Shown here: positions 22,988 through 30,798 of the stretch, in pieces
Numbering within the stretch: the first letter of the stretch is position 1
Layout: each line of letters opens with the position of its first letter
From: CAZDDI01 sp964504195
Lineage (GTDB): Bacteria > Chloroflexota > Anaerolineae > B4-G1 > SLSP01
NCBI GenBank assembly: GCA_964504195.1
Contig: CAZDDI010000052.1
Location: 1-33,039, forward strand
Length of the DNA stretch: 33,039 nt
Direction: 5' to 3'
Program-made: the position numbers and the translations under genes
The notes under the pieces: generated by a model
The model's database searches: none
Seen by the model: only the letters and a program-made list of their open reading frames with translations
Told to the model about the DNA's origin: nothing

Positions 22988-25027
22988 TTATTGCTCCACA
23001 ATGATTCCCACCTCAATCCACGCCCCTAGCGGCTCGCCATTGTCGCTGCGATAGAGGCCGATGCGGAGCGTATCGCGTGCCGGATCGGGCGTCACGCCGG
23101 GCAGGAAGTGCTCGTCGAGAATGAGATCATTCACTTGCCAGCGTGATGTGGGCAGATGGCCCTCGCCCGGCTGCATATCGTGCTGCGCGATGCGTTCCCC
23201 ATCTCGCAGATAGTGGACGTAGACAGTGTAATCCGTCGCGAAGGGCACACGACAATCCCACCACAGGCGCAATGTGGCACCGCCAGACTCGACGCGCACC
23301 AGCGCGGCGCGCAACCATACCTCACCGTGCTCCCCGCCGAACTGGGCGACGGCCTCCGGCACGGGCGGGCGCAGATCGGCGTTAATGAACAATGCAGCAG
23401 TGAACGGCTCTGAGTCTTTATCGCCCTGCACCTGCGGGCCGTTGCGGACGCTCAGATACGCCGGGCGCGGGATGAGCAGGAACACGTTTGACGCCCAATC
23501 GCGGTAGGGCCACACGGCAAAAGTGGCGCCTTGCGCCAGCGTGGGCGGTGTCGTTGCCGGCAAGAACTGCACCCGCTCCTCCGGCACAAGGAAGGGCAAC
23601 GCTTCCCACGAATCCCACAGGCCGCAATCTACAATCAGCGCGCGCCCGTTATCCGGGCCGTGCAGCATCCGCGCACCGTCCCAGCCCGCGCCTCGCGCCG
23701 CGTTGAGCGCGCCCGCCAAATCTACCACCCCACCCTCCAACCAATGGTACGCCAGCGGTGCGTGGGCGTAGGTAGAGAAATAATCGTGGGTGGTGAAAAA
23801 CAACCCAATACACAATAATATGATTGACGTATTGCGTACTGCGTACTGCGTGATGCGTGAAACGTGATGCGTGAAACACGACTCGCCATTCACTATTCGC
23901 CATTCGCCATTCGCCATTCGCCATTCAATCCACGCCAGACCCAACGCCGGGAACAAAGCCGCAGTCGGGAGCACACCCACGCCGCGCAGGAAATGAGGTG
24001 CATCTTCCGCGAGCAGTGTCGGCAGAGCCATCACCCCTGTCCACAGCAGAATCACCACAAACGGTATCTCACGCCCCCTCTCCCCCTCCGCGCCTCCGCG
24101 CCTTTGCGTCTTTGCGTTGATCTCGCCCAACGCCACGCCCAGCCCGATTACGAACGCCAACCCTAGCGCCGGATCCCACACGGGCCGCCAGGCCAGATTG
24201 TGCCGCCAGATACGATCCCCCCGTATAAAGAACATCGCCACTGTGTTCCAGGTGTGCCGCGCCAGCGTACCCCAGAAATCACCGCCGTTGATCTCCGGGC
24301 TGAAAATCGTCACCTGCCCGGTACGCTGAAGAACGATCTCCGGGTGTTGCAGGGTGTAGATGCCCAACGGCAACAGCACAATCAACGCCGCAGCGCAGAA
24401 GAGCAGCGCGCCGCGCCAATGCGCCAGCGTCTCGCGGTGTCGAGTCAGCAGCGCGTAGAGAATTACCAGCCCCAACGCCACCGGCGTGAAGCGCGCCGCC
24501 ATGTAGGTGTACCACATCCCGCCGTAGAGTGCGCCCGCTGCCAGCCAATATCGTTTGCGACCGGTTTTCACGCCGCGCACCGCCTGCGCCAGGAAGAGCG
24601 CGGTGAAGAGCGGCAGCAGCACCGCGCGGAAGCCCATCCGGCTCAGATGGACGTGCCACAGCGTCACCGCCAGCACCGCCAGCGCCCACCGCGCCACGTG
24701 GCGATTGAACAGCACGCGGGCCAGGTCGTAGGTCGCAGCGAGCGTGAGGAAGCCCACGAAGAACGCCGGCAAGCGCACCGCCAACGGCGAGCGCCCCAGC
24801 ACACCCACCGAAGCGGCGATGAGGTAGAGGAACAGCGGCTCGCGCCCATTGTTCGCAGCGAAGTACAGAGGAAAGTGGCCTTGCAAGACCCGGAGCGCAT
24901 CTAGTCCGTTGAAGGCTTCGTCGTGGTAGAGGCCAGGGGGAACATCGCCCCACGCTCCCAGGCGCAGCCCCACGCCGAGAAGCAGCAGGGCGAAGATGAG
25001 GAAGCGATGGCGGATTACTGGTTTCAT
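22988..25027 (-). CDS. GT39-family (ArnT/PMT-like) glycosyltransferase
   Basis: A 679-residue membrane protein that probably transfers a sugar from a polyprenyl-phosphate donor on the outer face of the membrane. The catalytic-type Asp-Glu pair lies in the first loop (PPGLYHDEAFNGLDAL), followed by REPLFLYLIAASVG and about eleven membrane segments (FALLLLGVGLRLG first). Start at 25027 was chosen because ATG overlaps the AbiEii stop (ATGA) with GGAGG 5 bases upstream; the longer MEAG start is less likely. Loops at about residues 302-322 and 364-400 are encoded by tandem repeats. The C-terminal 120 residues carry one copy of the beta-sandwich module shared with the 18461-22192 protein (GEGHLPTSRWQVNDLILDE). 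Acceptor unknown. Confidence 0.87.
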   Translation of the reverse strand: MKPVIRHRFLIFALLLLGVGLRLGAWGDVPPGLYHDEAFNGLDALRVLQGHFPLYFAANNGREPLFLYLIAASVGVLGRSPLAVRLPAFFVGFLTLAATYDLARVLFNRHVARWALAVLAVTLWHVHLSRMGFRAVLLPLFTALFLAQAVRGVKTGRKRYWLAAGALYGGMWYTYMAARFTPVALGLVILYALLTRHRETLAHWRGALLFCAAALIVLLPLGIYTLQHPEIVLQRTGQVTIFSPEINGGDFWGTLARHTWNTVAMFFIRGDRIWRHNLAWRPVWDPALGLAFVIGLGVALGEINAKTQRRGGAEGERGREIPFVVILLWTGVMALPTLLAEDAPHFLRGVGVLPTAALFPALGLAWIEWRMANGEWRIVNGESCFTHHVSRITQYAVRNTSIILLCIGLFFTTHDYFSTYAHAPLAYHWLEGGVVDLAGALNAARGAGWDGARMLHGPDNGRALIVDCGLWDSWEALPFLVPEERVQFLPATTPPTLAQGATFAVWPYRDWASNVFLLIPRPAYLSVRNGPQVQGDKDSEPFTAALFINADLRPPVPEAVAQFGGEHGEVWLRAALVRVESGGATLRLWWDCRVPFATDYTVYVHYLRDGERIAQHDMQPGEGHLPTSRWQVNDLILDEHFLPGVTPDPARDTLRIGLYRSDNGEPLGAWIEVGIIVEQ
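23826..23935. repeat. Heptamer repeat tract inside GT39 gene
   Basis: gcgtact and gcgtgaaac variants followed by (attcgcc)n. Gene strand reads EWRMANGEWRIVNGE and FTHHVSRITQYAV with no stops. Confidence 0.85.
24060..24122. repeat. Coding 'gcctttgcgtctttgcg' repeat inside GT39 gene
   Basis: ccctctccccctccgcgcctccgcg followed by cctttgcgtctttgcgttga, read as EINAKTQRRGGAEGERGRE in a charged loop. A near-identical motif lies at 20205-20240 in the PTPS-related gene. Confidence 0.75.
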
Positions 25028-25830
25028 ACCAGCCTCCACTGCCGCAATCGGCGTTCAGTCTCGCGGATGACCGTCTCCAAATGCGGCAATTCGGGCATCT
25101 GTCCACGCAACCGCGGCTCCCAGAGCCGTTCGAGGGCCTTACGTTTACGCGCCAGTACGTCCTGCAACCCAGCCTGATCCAGTCCCTTGTGGGTCATTTT
25201 TTCGCTGAGCCGATAAGAAACCACCTCGACATCAGCCAGATTTTCTTCAAAGATGTAGTGAATATCATACAAATCGCGGGGTTCGGTGCGCCCCAACAGC
25301 GCGCACAGTTTTTCGGCCAGGATTTCTTCAGGCGAATATACGCACAGCGTTTCTGAGCGATTACGGCAATCACTATAGGGGGATTGTACTGGCGCTTCGA
25401 CAAGGGGGAATATCACTTGCTCATCATGGGTGAAATCCACTTTGAAAAAGCGACTCTCAAGATTGCCCCGCAACGGGCCAATATAGTTGAGATACAGTGC
25501 TGGGTTCCCTGTGCTATGAACTTCCAGGCGGCGTACAGCAACGATGAGGTTGACTTCACGGCGGAGCCAGATGAATAATTTTTCAAATTCAGCTACCAAA
25601 TCAGCGTTGGGGATTGCCGTGAGTACGGTAAAATCCAGGTCTTCAGAAAAACGATAATCCGGCGCATAGATTTTCTTGAGCGCGGTGCCGCCCTTGAAAG
25701 CCAGCCTATCGCGCAAAGGTAAATTGGCAAGCGCCAACAAAGCCCAGGTCAGCACATAATCGCTTTCGATGGTTTTGTCGCCTATGCTTGCTCGATGCGC
25801 AAAACGCGCTATTTCGCCTGGTGGTATCAT
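25024..25830 (-). CDS. abiEii: AbiEii toxin (nucleotidyltransferase), type IV toxin-antitoxin
   Basis: A 268-residue nucleotidyltransferase-fold toxin. The GGT motif (LAFKGGTALKKIY, about 44-56) and the RFSEDLDF motif with catalytic Asp residues (about 60-67) are intact, as are EEILAEKLCALLGRTEPRDLYDI and the helical C-terminus. AbiEii enzymes transfer nucleotides (to tRNA in studied relatives) and stop growth, aborting phage infection. The gene starts one base after the AbiEi stop and ends in an ATGA overlap with the GT39 gene, so toxin and glycosyltransferase are translationally linked, which is unusual. The length is within the family range and nothing looks broken. Confidence 0.93.
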   Translation of the reverse strand: MIPPGEIARFAHRASIGDKTIESDYVLTWALLALANLPLRDRLAFKGGTALKKIYAPDYRFSEDLDFTVLTAIPNADLVAEFEKLFIWLRREVNLIVAVRRLEVHSTGNPALYLNYIGPLRGNLESRFFKVDFTHDEQVIFPLVEAPVQSPYSDCRNRSETLCVYSPEEILAEKLCALLGRTEPRDLYDIHYIFEENLADVEVVSYRLSEKMTHKGLDQAGLQDVLARKRKALERLWEPRLRGQMPELPHLETVIRETERRLRQWRLV

Positions 25831-25831
25831 G

Positions 25832-26668
25832 TTATGTTCTGATGATGCTTTGTAGAGATTCCGGTTCTATGTTGATACGCAAGCGCCAGCGTGAGAGATA
25901 GGGGCCTTCATCTGGCAATAGCACATCCAACAAGGCATACGCAGTTCCCCGCAGATTGAGAAGCACGGTAATCAGTTCCGGTGTGCCCAATTGATAGAGT
26001 TCTAGTAAATAACCCAGGCGTTGCGCCGCAGCGCGATGTTGCGCGCGCGCAACATATTCCGCTAATTTTTCCCACTTGATCTCATCGTGACGCATCCACA
26101 GCGCGACGGCAACCTGCCCTAACCCCGCGCACAAGTCAGTGCGCATCACCCCATTGAGCAGAGTTCTCTCAAGATCGCTTACCATGACTTGCTCGTAAGG
26201 CGTCACCCACAGCGGTTCGCACCCCCAGATATTCGCTGCTGGCGTGTAAATAAACCGATAGAGCACCCCCAAAATCTCACGCGCTTTCAGTCGCCGAGGT
26301 GTGCTGATCAACACTTCCGTTACCGGATGGCTAAGTAAATTGTGAATATCCATCGCGCTGGTGTGGGAGATATAATATGGCGCGTCGCCCAATAGCTCAC
26401 GGGCAATCACATAGCGGCTGACCTGGGGGGCGAGCGCATCGCCAGACGACAAGGGTACGATCGCGTAGCGTCCAGCGCCTAAGCGCACCGCCCATCCTGA
26501 ACGCACCAGCCGGCGCAACAATTCGCGCGTCGCTGCATCGGTATAGGGCGCGTTCGTATAGGCGCTCAGATAACGCTGCGCATCGGCTATTGAAAAAACC
26601 GAGCGATCATCTTCGGCCAAAGCCTTGAGCAATTGTGCGCTGACCGCGCCAAGTCGTTTACTAAGCAT
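25832..26668 (-). CDS. abiEi: AbiEi antitoxin, type IV toxin-antitoxin
   Basis: A 278-residue partner of AbiEii. N-terminal winged helix (about 1-90: SIADAQRYLSAY, TRELLRRLVRSGWAVRLGAGRYAIVPL), then the domain with YYISHTSAMDIHNL, TEVLISTPRRLKAREILG, VSDLERTLLNGV and a helical C-terminal half. AbiEi proteins neutralise the toxin without stably binding it, and repress their own promoter through the N-terminal domain. No clear Shine-Dalgarno precedes ATG 26668. The promoter at 26721-26748 would make the pair independent of the RM genes upstream. Confidence 0.88.
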   Translation of the reverse strand: MLSKRLGAVSAQLLKALAEDDRSVFSIADAQRYLSAYTNAPYTDAATRELLRRLVRSGWAVRLGAGRYAIVPLSSGDALAPQVSRYVIARELLGDAPYYISHTSAMDIHNLLSHPVTEVLISTPRRLKAREILGVLYRFIYTPAANIWGCEPLWVTPYEQVMVSDLERTLLNGVMRTDLCAGLGQVAVALWMRHDEIKWEKLAEYVARAQHRAAAQRLGYLLELYQLGTPELITVLLNLRGTAYALLDVLLPDEGPYLSRWRLRINIEPESLQSIIRT

Positions 26669-26709
26669 ATTTTACGCTATCATTGATGTTGTATGTATCA
26701 GAAAACACG

Positions 26710-26811
26710 TTATGCGTGACATTTTAAACACAAAAGATAATAAGTCAATTTTGGAAATAGCCCCGCGCCAACGAGCAGCAGGGCAAGGATGAGGAGGCGG
26801 TGGCGGATCAT
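26710..26811 (-). pseudogene. Truncated 5' end of a GT39 gene
   Basis: The ATG at 26811 overlaps the EcoRV-like endonuclease stop (ATGA). The first 17 residues (MIRHRLLILALLLVGAG) match the start of the intact GT39 protein (VIRHRFLIFALLLLGVG). Over 50 bases (to 26759) the DNA is about 84% identical to 24966-25015, with mostly synonymous differences, then similarity ends abruptly and AT-rich DNA with the abiE promoter follows. The frame stops at 26710 after 33 codons. Confidence 0.7.
26721..26748 (-). promoter_or_regulatory. Promoter for abiEi-abiEii
   Basis: Minus-strand -35 TTGACT (26748-26743), 16-bp spacer, -10 TAAAAT (26726-26721), about 50 bases upstream of the abiEi start. It lies inside the GT39-remnant frame. 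Confidence 0.6.
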
Positions 26812-27602
26812 TTGAGAGGCGCTCGCTCTCGCCATGCTCGATATTCTGCTAGATTGCGGTAAGGTACTGCTGAATCTATGGCTCTAGCCATATCCGCAGT
26901 GAGATAATTCATCCAGTAATCAGCAAAAACCGCCTCGCCGTATGTTGCGAAAGGCCCCTCTCCTGCAAGTAACATCGAAATTTCTTTTACCGAACCGATG
27001 TTTTTGGTGTTACCGCTGCCTGGGCTATCACTGGCAATACGCCATTTCTCTTGTAATAGGAACTCAAAGTTTTTGACTACCGAAACAATGGAAAGGAAAT
27101 CATCCAGTGAGTAAACCCGTTTGTAATCAATGGATTCATCTGTGCGTGTATAAATGATACCTAGCACAAAATGCGCCGCGTAACTGCCATACGGGAAAGT
27201 TGTGTTCTTCGATGATTTGCGATCACGGAAATAACCAGTAAATGCGCCTAATGTAAAACCGCTCACACGGTTTGTATCAAGCCGATAAGTGCTTTTCAAG
27301 TCAACAGCTATTTTTGTCCCGTTTTCTGCAATCAGGCTGATATCAGGATAGTGATTTTGATGCTGGCAGAAAAGAAGTTCGTAGCCATGTTGCTGTGCGA
27401 AATCGAATAACATGGGAAACAACATGAGTTCGATGATTTTAGAAACCACTTTGGTATCGCCCGTAAGTGGGTAGATTTGACGATAGATGTCTATGAAACC
27501 TTTAACTGCCCATTCGCCTGTATCGGTTGAAAGAGCAGGAGCAAAAGCCTGAATTGTGTTAAGCAAGTCTGTGCGAAACAGTTGGTTGTCCCACTTGGTC
27601 AT
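26808..27602 (-). CDS. EcoRV-like type II restriction endonuclease
   Basis: 264 residues (EcoRV is 245). Matches to EcoRV as I remember it run the whole length: NHYPD and IAVDLKSTYR give the active site (D87, D101, K103; EcoRV D74, D90, K92), then GFTLGAFTGYFR, FPYGSYAAHFVLGIIYTR, LLQEKWRIA, GSGNTKNIGS (the EcoRV recognition loop is GSGNTTNIGS), FADYWMNY and LAEYRAWRERAPLK. The recognition-loop Asn and first Thr are kept, so cleavage at GATATC is predicted. Start at 27602 has GAGGTG 4 bases upstream and lies 7 bases after the methyltransferase stop; the longer frame to 27662 overlaps that gene and is rejected. Its stop overlaps a truncated GT39 start. Confidence 0.93.
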   Translation of the reverse strand: MTKWDNQLFRTDLLNTIQAFAPALSTDTGEWAVKGFIDIYRQIYPLTGDTKVVSKIIELMLFPMLFDFAQQHGYELLFCQHQNHYPDISLIAENGTKIAVDLKSTYRLDTNRVSGFTLGAFTGYFRDRKSSKNTTFPYGSYAAHFVLGIIYTRTDESIDYKRVYSLDDFLSIVSVVKNFEFLLQEKWRIASDSPGSGNTKNIGSVKEISMLLAGEGPFATYGEAVFADYWMNYLTADMARAIDSAVPYRNLAEYRAWRERAPLK

Positions 27603-27609
27603 AATCACC

Positions 27610-28680
27610 TCACTCTGCAATGAACAGAATTTCCTCTGAATGATGATTCGTTGAAAGCACATACTTGTACGCGCCGTAGGTCTCTCGATGCACTTGCCGC
27701 TTGTAACGCTTCAGCAAGGTATACAACTCGTCTGGGGAAGGAATGCCATCGCTGCGATAGGAGACGACCAGGATGCTGTCTCGATAATGCTGAAATAGGA
27801 CATCGAAAGCCTGGTAAATGGTGGCTTTATCCGTCCAGGGATTGGGTTGGCGCTTGAGCCGCTTGTGCTTGGAGCGCAAATCAAGGTGTTGCTCCCAGGT
27901 ATCGTATAGAGTTAGCCCTTCGAGGAAATGGTAGAAATCCCGGTAATCCACACCGACGCCGCGCTGTGAGAGGTAGGGCGGGTCAATATAGACCAAATCG
28001 TACTCATTGGAGAGGGTCAACGCATCCGAGTTTAGGGCGCGATTGGGTTCCTCATTATCGAAAACCGCCTGATTGATTTCTTCGATGAATTCGCAGAACC
28101 AAGATTCAAATGAACGATCCCATGAAGCTTTGTTGCCGAAAGACCGCTCGACTTCTGCAAAACGGATATAGAGATTCTTGCGGTGAAACAGATTGTAAGG
28201 CCGTTTGACAATCGCTGCCTGCGCCAGCGCAAAGAAGGCCAGCGCGCGTTGGTAGGAATCATCGAGCGTGCGGATATTGGCGACGACAATATCGAGCCAG
28301 GCATTCTCTTCGTCGGTGAAATAGATGTCGTGAAAGGTGCGTTGGATAAAATTCGGATAATCCACGCCCGGCTGCGGGCACAAAATCCCATCCACATCTT
28401 CTGGCGTGAGGCGCACAAACGCGTTTTCAATCAACGCCAGGCCAATCTGGTAGTTGAAGCGCAAGATGTCATTATACGTCACCTGTTTACCGGCTTGCTT
28501 AAAGCGATAGGCTACCGCCCCCGTGCCGCCAAACGCATCCAGGCAGGTATGGAAGGAAAGACCCTGCAACTGCTCCCAAATCCAATCCACCAGTTTGGCT
28601 TTGCTCCCCTGATAGCGGGTGCTGGGGAATTTGGCGGTTGCAGATCCCGTGAGGAGCATAGGTTGATAGCCGTAGCTCAT
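27610..28680 (-). CDS. D12-class DNA N6-adenine methyltransferase, EcoRV-type partner
   Basis: A 356-residue member of the MethyltransfD12 family, as is M.EcoRV. AdoMet motif LDAFGGTGAVAYRFKQAG (about 48-65), ribose/base contacts in VTYNDILRFNYQIG, catalytic motif IV IDPPYLSQRG and the C-terminal ILVVSYRSDGIPS. The N-terminal FPSTRYQGSKAKLVDWI is the usual D12 opening. Given its neighbour it should methylate an adenine in GATATC and so protect host DNA. AGGA lies 9 bases before the ATG. It begins 24 bases after the phospholipase-D gene on the same strand. Confidence 0.92.
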   Translation of the reverse strand: MSYGYQPMLLTGSATAKFPSTRYQGSKAKLVDWIWEQLQGLSFHTCLDAFGGTGAVAYRFKQAGKQVTYNDILRFNYQIGLALIENAFVRLTPEDVDGILCPQPGVDYPNFIQRTFHDIYFTDEENAWLDIVVANIRTLDDSYQRALAFFALAQAAIVKRPYNLFHRKNLYIRFAEVERSFGNKASWDRSFESWFCEFIEEINQAVFDNEEPNRALNSDALTLSNEYDLVYIDPPYLSQRGVGVDYRDFYHFLEGLTLYDTWEQHLDLRSKHKRLKRQPNPWTDKATIYQAFDVLFQHYRDSILVVSYRSDGIPSPDELYTLLKRYKRQVHRETYGAYKYVLSTNHHSEEILFIAE

Positions 28681-28704
28681 TCTATACGTCCTAACAGAAC
28701 TGCA

Positions 28705-29811
28705 TCACTGCCCGTCTTGCGCCTGCCGGTACACGCGCGCGAACTCTTCCATGTATTGCCGAGCCACGTCCGCGCTATGGATGATGAGCACGTTCTCGTC
28801 GTTGCGCCCGGCGGCGCTGGCGGTGAAGTTATACGAGCCGGTGATGACGATGGCTTCGTCTATGATGATGACCTTGTGGTGCATCATGTAAGGGTTGCCA
28901 TCGCTCAAGATATCAATCCCGGCTTGTCGCAACGCATCGAAGTTTGCGCCAGTAGCGGTAATGTTGCGCTGTTCCATGACCCCGCTCACGGTTAGCCCGG
29001 CACGGTGCTTGTCCACCATGACGCGGGCGATGTCGTTATCGGTGAAGGCGAACGCCATGAAGTGGATGCTGCGCTCGGCCTCGCCTAGCAATTCGAGGAG
29101 ACGCTGGGGGACGTTGTCCTCCGGCGCAAAGTAGTTTTCTACCAGCACGTCGCCCACTTCGACGCGCGGATTGGGCGTATTGCGCGGCGAGGTAGGACCG
29201 AATTGCTGGTGGATGAACATCTCCTCGAATTCGGCGGTGTAGTTTTTCGCCAGCGCCGGGGAGTTGAGGATGACGATATTGTTGTTGTTACGATGTGTCC
29301 CGTTATGGGTGAGATTCCATGAGCCGCTCCACACCTGCGCGCGATCAATGACGATGAATTTGTTGTGCATGAACGGCGTACCGCTATCCATCACCACCGG
29401 CACATCTGCCACGATGAGCTGTTGCAAGGCCGGGCGGTCGGCGTAGTCGCCATCCGTGACCAGCCGCACCGTGACCCCACGCCGCCGCGCCTGAAGCAGC
29501 GCATCGGCGACGGTTTGCAGCTCGAAGTCGTAGGCAGCGATGTCTATGCTGCGCTCGGCGCCGCGAATGGCCTCCACCAGCCAGGCATCCACGCCTTCGC
29601 CGCGCGTGCTGGCCGTATCGGGGTAACGCGGCGAGGTGAACACCACGCGCAACCCGCCGGACGGCTCATGCACCACCGCGCCGGAACGTGGGCCATCTTT
29701 CACCAAATCCAGTCCAAAAAATGACCCCGTTGCGCACAGGGTCAATAACAAGAAGATCCCCAATGCGATTTCTTGCCAGACGATTTTATGCCCTACGATT
29801 TTACGGCTCAT
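28705..29811 (-). CDS. Membrane-anchored phospholipase D family protein
   Basis: 368 residues with one N-terminal membrane segment (about 13-34) and an extracytoplasmic or membrane-tethered body. It has two complete HKD motifs: H149-x-K151-x4-D156 (FMHNKFIVIDRAQVWSGSWN) and H311-x-K313-x4-D318 (MMHHKVIIIDEAIVITGSYN), each followed by GS(W/Y)N. Such proteins hydrolyse phosphodiesters in lipids or nucleic acids. The extended first half with the GVTVRLVTDGDYAD strand is typical of the nuclease/cardiolipin-synthase-like branch. The start overlaps the preceding gene by 11 bases. No immunity gene is apparent, so a toxin role is not supported. Its position next to the EcoRV-type RM pair may or may not mean a defence role. 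Confidence 0.88.
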   Translation of the reverse strand: MSRKIVGHKIVWQEIALGIFLLLTLCATGSFFGLDLVKDGPRSGAVVHEPSGGLRVVFTSPRYPDTASTRGEGVDAWLVEAIRGAERSIDIAAYDFELQTVADALLQARRRGVTVRLVTDGDYADRPALQQLIVADVPVVMDSGTPFMHNKFIVIDRAQVWSGSWNLTHNGTHRNNNNIVILNSPALAKNYTAEFEEMFIHQQFGPTSPRNTPNPRVEVGDVLVENYFAPEDNVPQRLLELLGEAERSIHFMAFAFTDNDIARVMVDKHRAGLTVSGVMEQRNITATGANFDALRQAGIDILSDGNPYMMHHKVIIIDEAIVITGSYNFTASAAGRNDENVLIIHSADVARQYMEEFARVYRQAQDGQ

Positions 29812-30160
29812 CGCTATCCTCCTCTGCGGTATCCGCCGCGAGCATATCTGCTTCCAGCTCCGTCAACAACGTGTGCAACGTCGCCAGCGGATCGGACGCA
29901 GCTGCGCTGGCCTGTGCTATCCGACGCAATTGCCGGCGCAACGCGCGCACTTGCTCGAACAGACGCGCGTAAGCTTCCATATCATCCATAGCGGCGGTGT
30001 CCGTCACCCAGCGCTCAGTCCACGCGCCAGCCCAGGCGAGCAGTGCTTGCGCCTCAGCGTCCAGCAAATCGCTGGTGAGGCTCTCATCCTCCACGAAGGC
30101 TTCTTGGGCCAGCTGCAAGCGCCGGGCAAGCGGATCTTCTATAAGTTCTATTTCTTCCAT
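29801..30160 (-). CDS. Helical hypothetical protein, about 119 aa
   Basis: Not recognised. Start ATG at 30160 (MEEIELIEDPLARRLQLAQ) is 5 bases after the phosphatase stop, with AAGGTG upstream; an in-frame TTG at 30187 is less likely. Almost all helix, strongly acidic at both ends, with a basic centre (RLFEQVRALRRQLRRIAQ) that could form a coiled coil. No signal peptide or membrane segment. It sits between a protein phosphatase and a phospholipase-D-like protein with overlapping or near-touching ends, so it may be an adaptor or regulator for one of them; that is inference from position only. Confidence 0.55.
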   Translation of the reverse strand: MEEIELIEDPLARRLQLAQEAFVEDESLTSDLLDAEAQALLAWAGAWTERWVTDTAAMDDMEAYARLFEQVRALRRQLRRIAQASAAASDPLATLHTLLTELEADMLAADTAEEDSDEP

Positions 30161-30165
30161 AACCG

Positions 30166-30765
30166 TCACACCTTGTTGGCTTGCCAATGCTGCGCGAACG
30201 CTTCAAGCGCGGCAATCTGCGGCGGCGTGGGACGGATGAAGGGTCGCCGTGCTGTGATAACAGCCCACGCTTTAGCAGGACTCAGGCCAGTGGTAACTAA
30301 ATAGGCTGCCCCCATCAGTGGCGCGCGGCCCACCCCGGCAGCGCAGTGGATGTAGACCCCGCGCCCGGCGGCGCGCTGCTCGGCGATGTATGCTGCCCCT
30401 CGCTCCAAGTCGGCGAAGGTGGGTGGAGTATCATCAGGCGTGGGCAGCCAGAGGTAATGCTCAGGCGTGGCCTCGTGTGCAGCATCGTCGGATTCTGCGC
30501 GCATATTGACCACCGCGCTAATGCCCCATTCCGCCATGTGCGCCAAACCCTGCGCACGTTGTTGCCCACCTACGAAGAACCCCGGCTGAATTTCACAAAC
30601 CGTGCGTGGTGAAACACCGTGCCGACGGCGATACAGCTTGTCCCAGGCCCACAACGTGGTCGCGCGCACGCCCTGTTCGCGTAAGCGGCGATAGATAATG
30701 TAGATGAGTTTAGCGAAGGGATACGGGGTCAGGCGTTGGTGTGTGTCAAAAACATGGGGATCCAT
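30166..30765 (-). CDS. Dual-specificity protein phosphatase family
   Basis: A 199-residue Cys-based phosphatase. The P-loop HCAAGVGRAP (nucleophile C141, R147) and the general acid in the loop LPTPDDTPP are present; QPGFFVGGQQRAQGL is the usual fold opening. An N-terminal helix (AKLIYIIYRRLREQGV) may associate with membrane or partner. Start ATG at 30765 is preferred over 30771 because AAGGAG lies 7-8 bases upstream of the former. Such enzymes in bacteria act on phosphoproteins, lipids (PTPMT-like) or RNA caps; a lipid substrate is thinkable given the phospholipase-D gene two genes on. Second gene after the ABC-F ATPase, 33 bases downstream. Confidence 0.85.
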   Translation of the reverse strand: MDPHVFDTHQRLTPYPFAKLIYIIYRRLREQGVRATTLWAWDKLYRRRHGVSPRTVCEIQPGFFVGGQQRAQGLAHMAEWGISAVVNMRAESDDAAHEATPEHYLWLPTPDDTPPTFADLERGAAYIAEQRAAGRGVYIHCAAGVGRAPLMGAAYLVTTGLSPAKAWAVITARRPFIRPTPPQIAALEAFAQHWQANKV

Positions 30766-30798
30766 AAACATCTCCTTGTGTGGATGATGAGCCTCTCG

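Noticed and set aside
20797..23935. Tandem tracts considered as CRISPR arrays
   Set aside because: Units are 7-8 bp without unique spacers and lie inside reading frames; no cas genes are present.
26808..28680. Avoidance of GATATC as evidence for EcoRV activity
   Set aside because: Several GATATC sites were noticed in the window, so avoidance does not hold; specificity rests on protein motifs.
28183..28995. Plus-strand 270-residue open frame opposite the D12 methyltransferase
   Set aside because: Spans two confident minus-strand genes and has no motif of its own.
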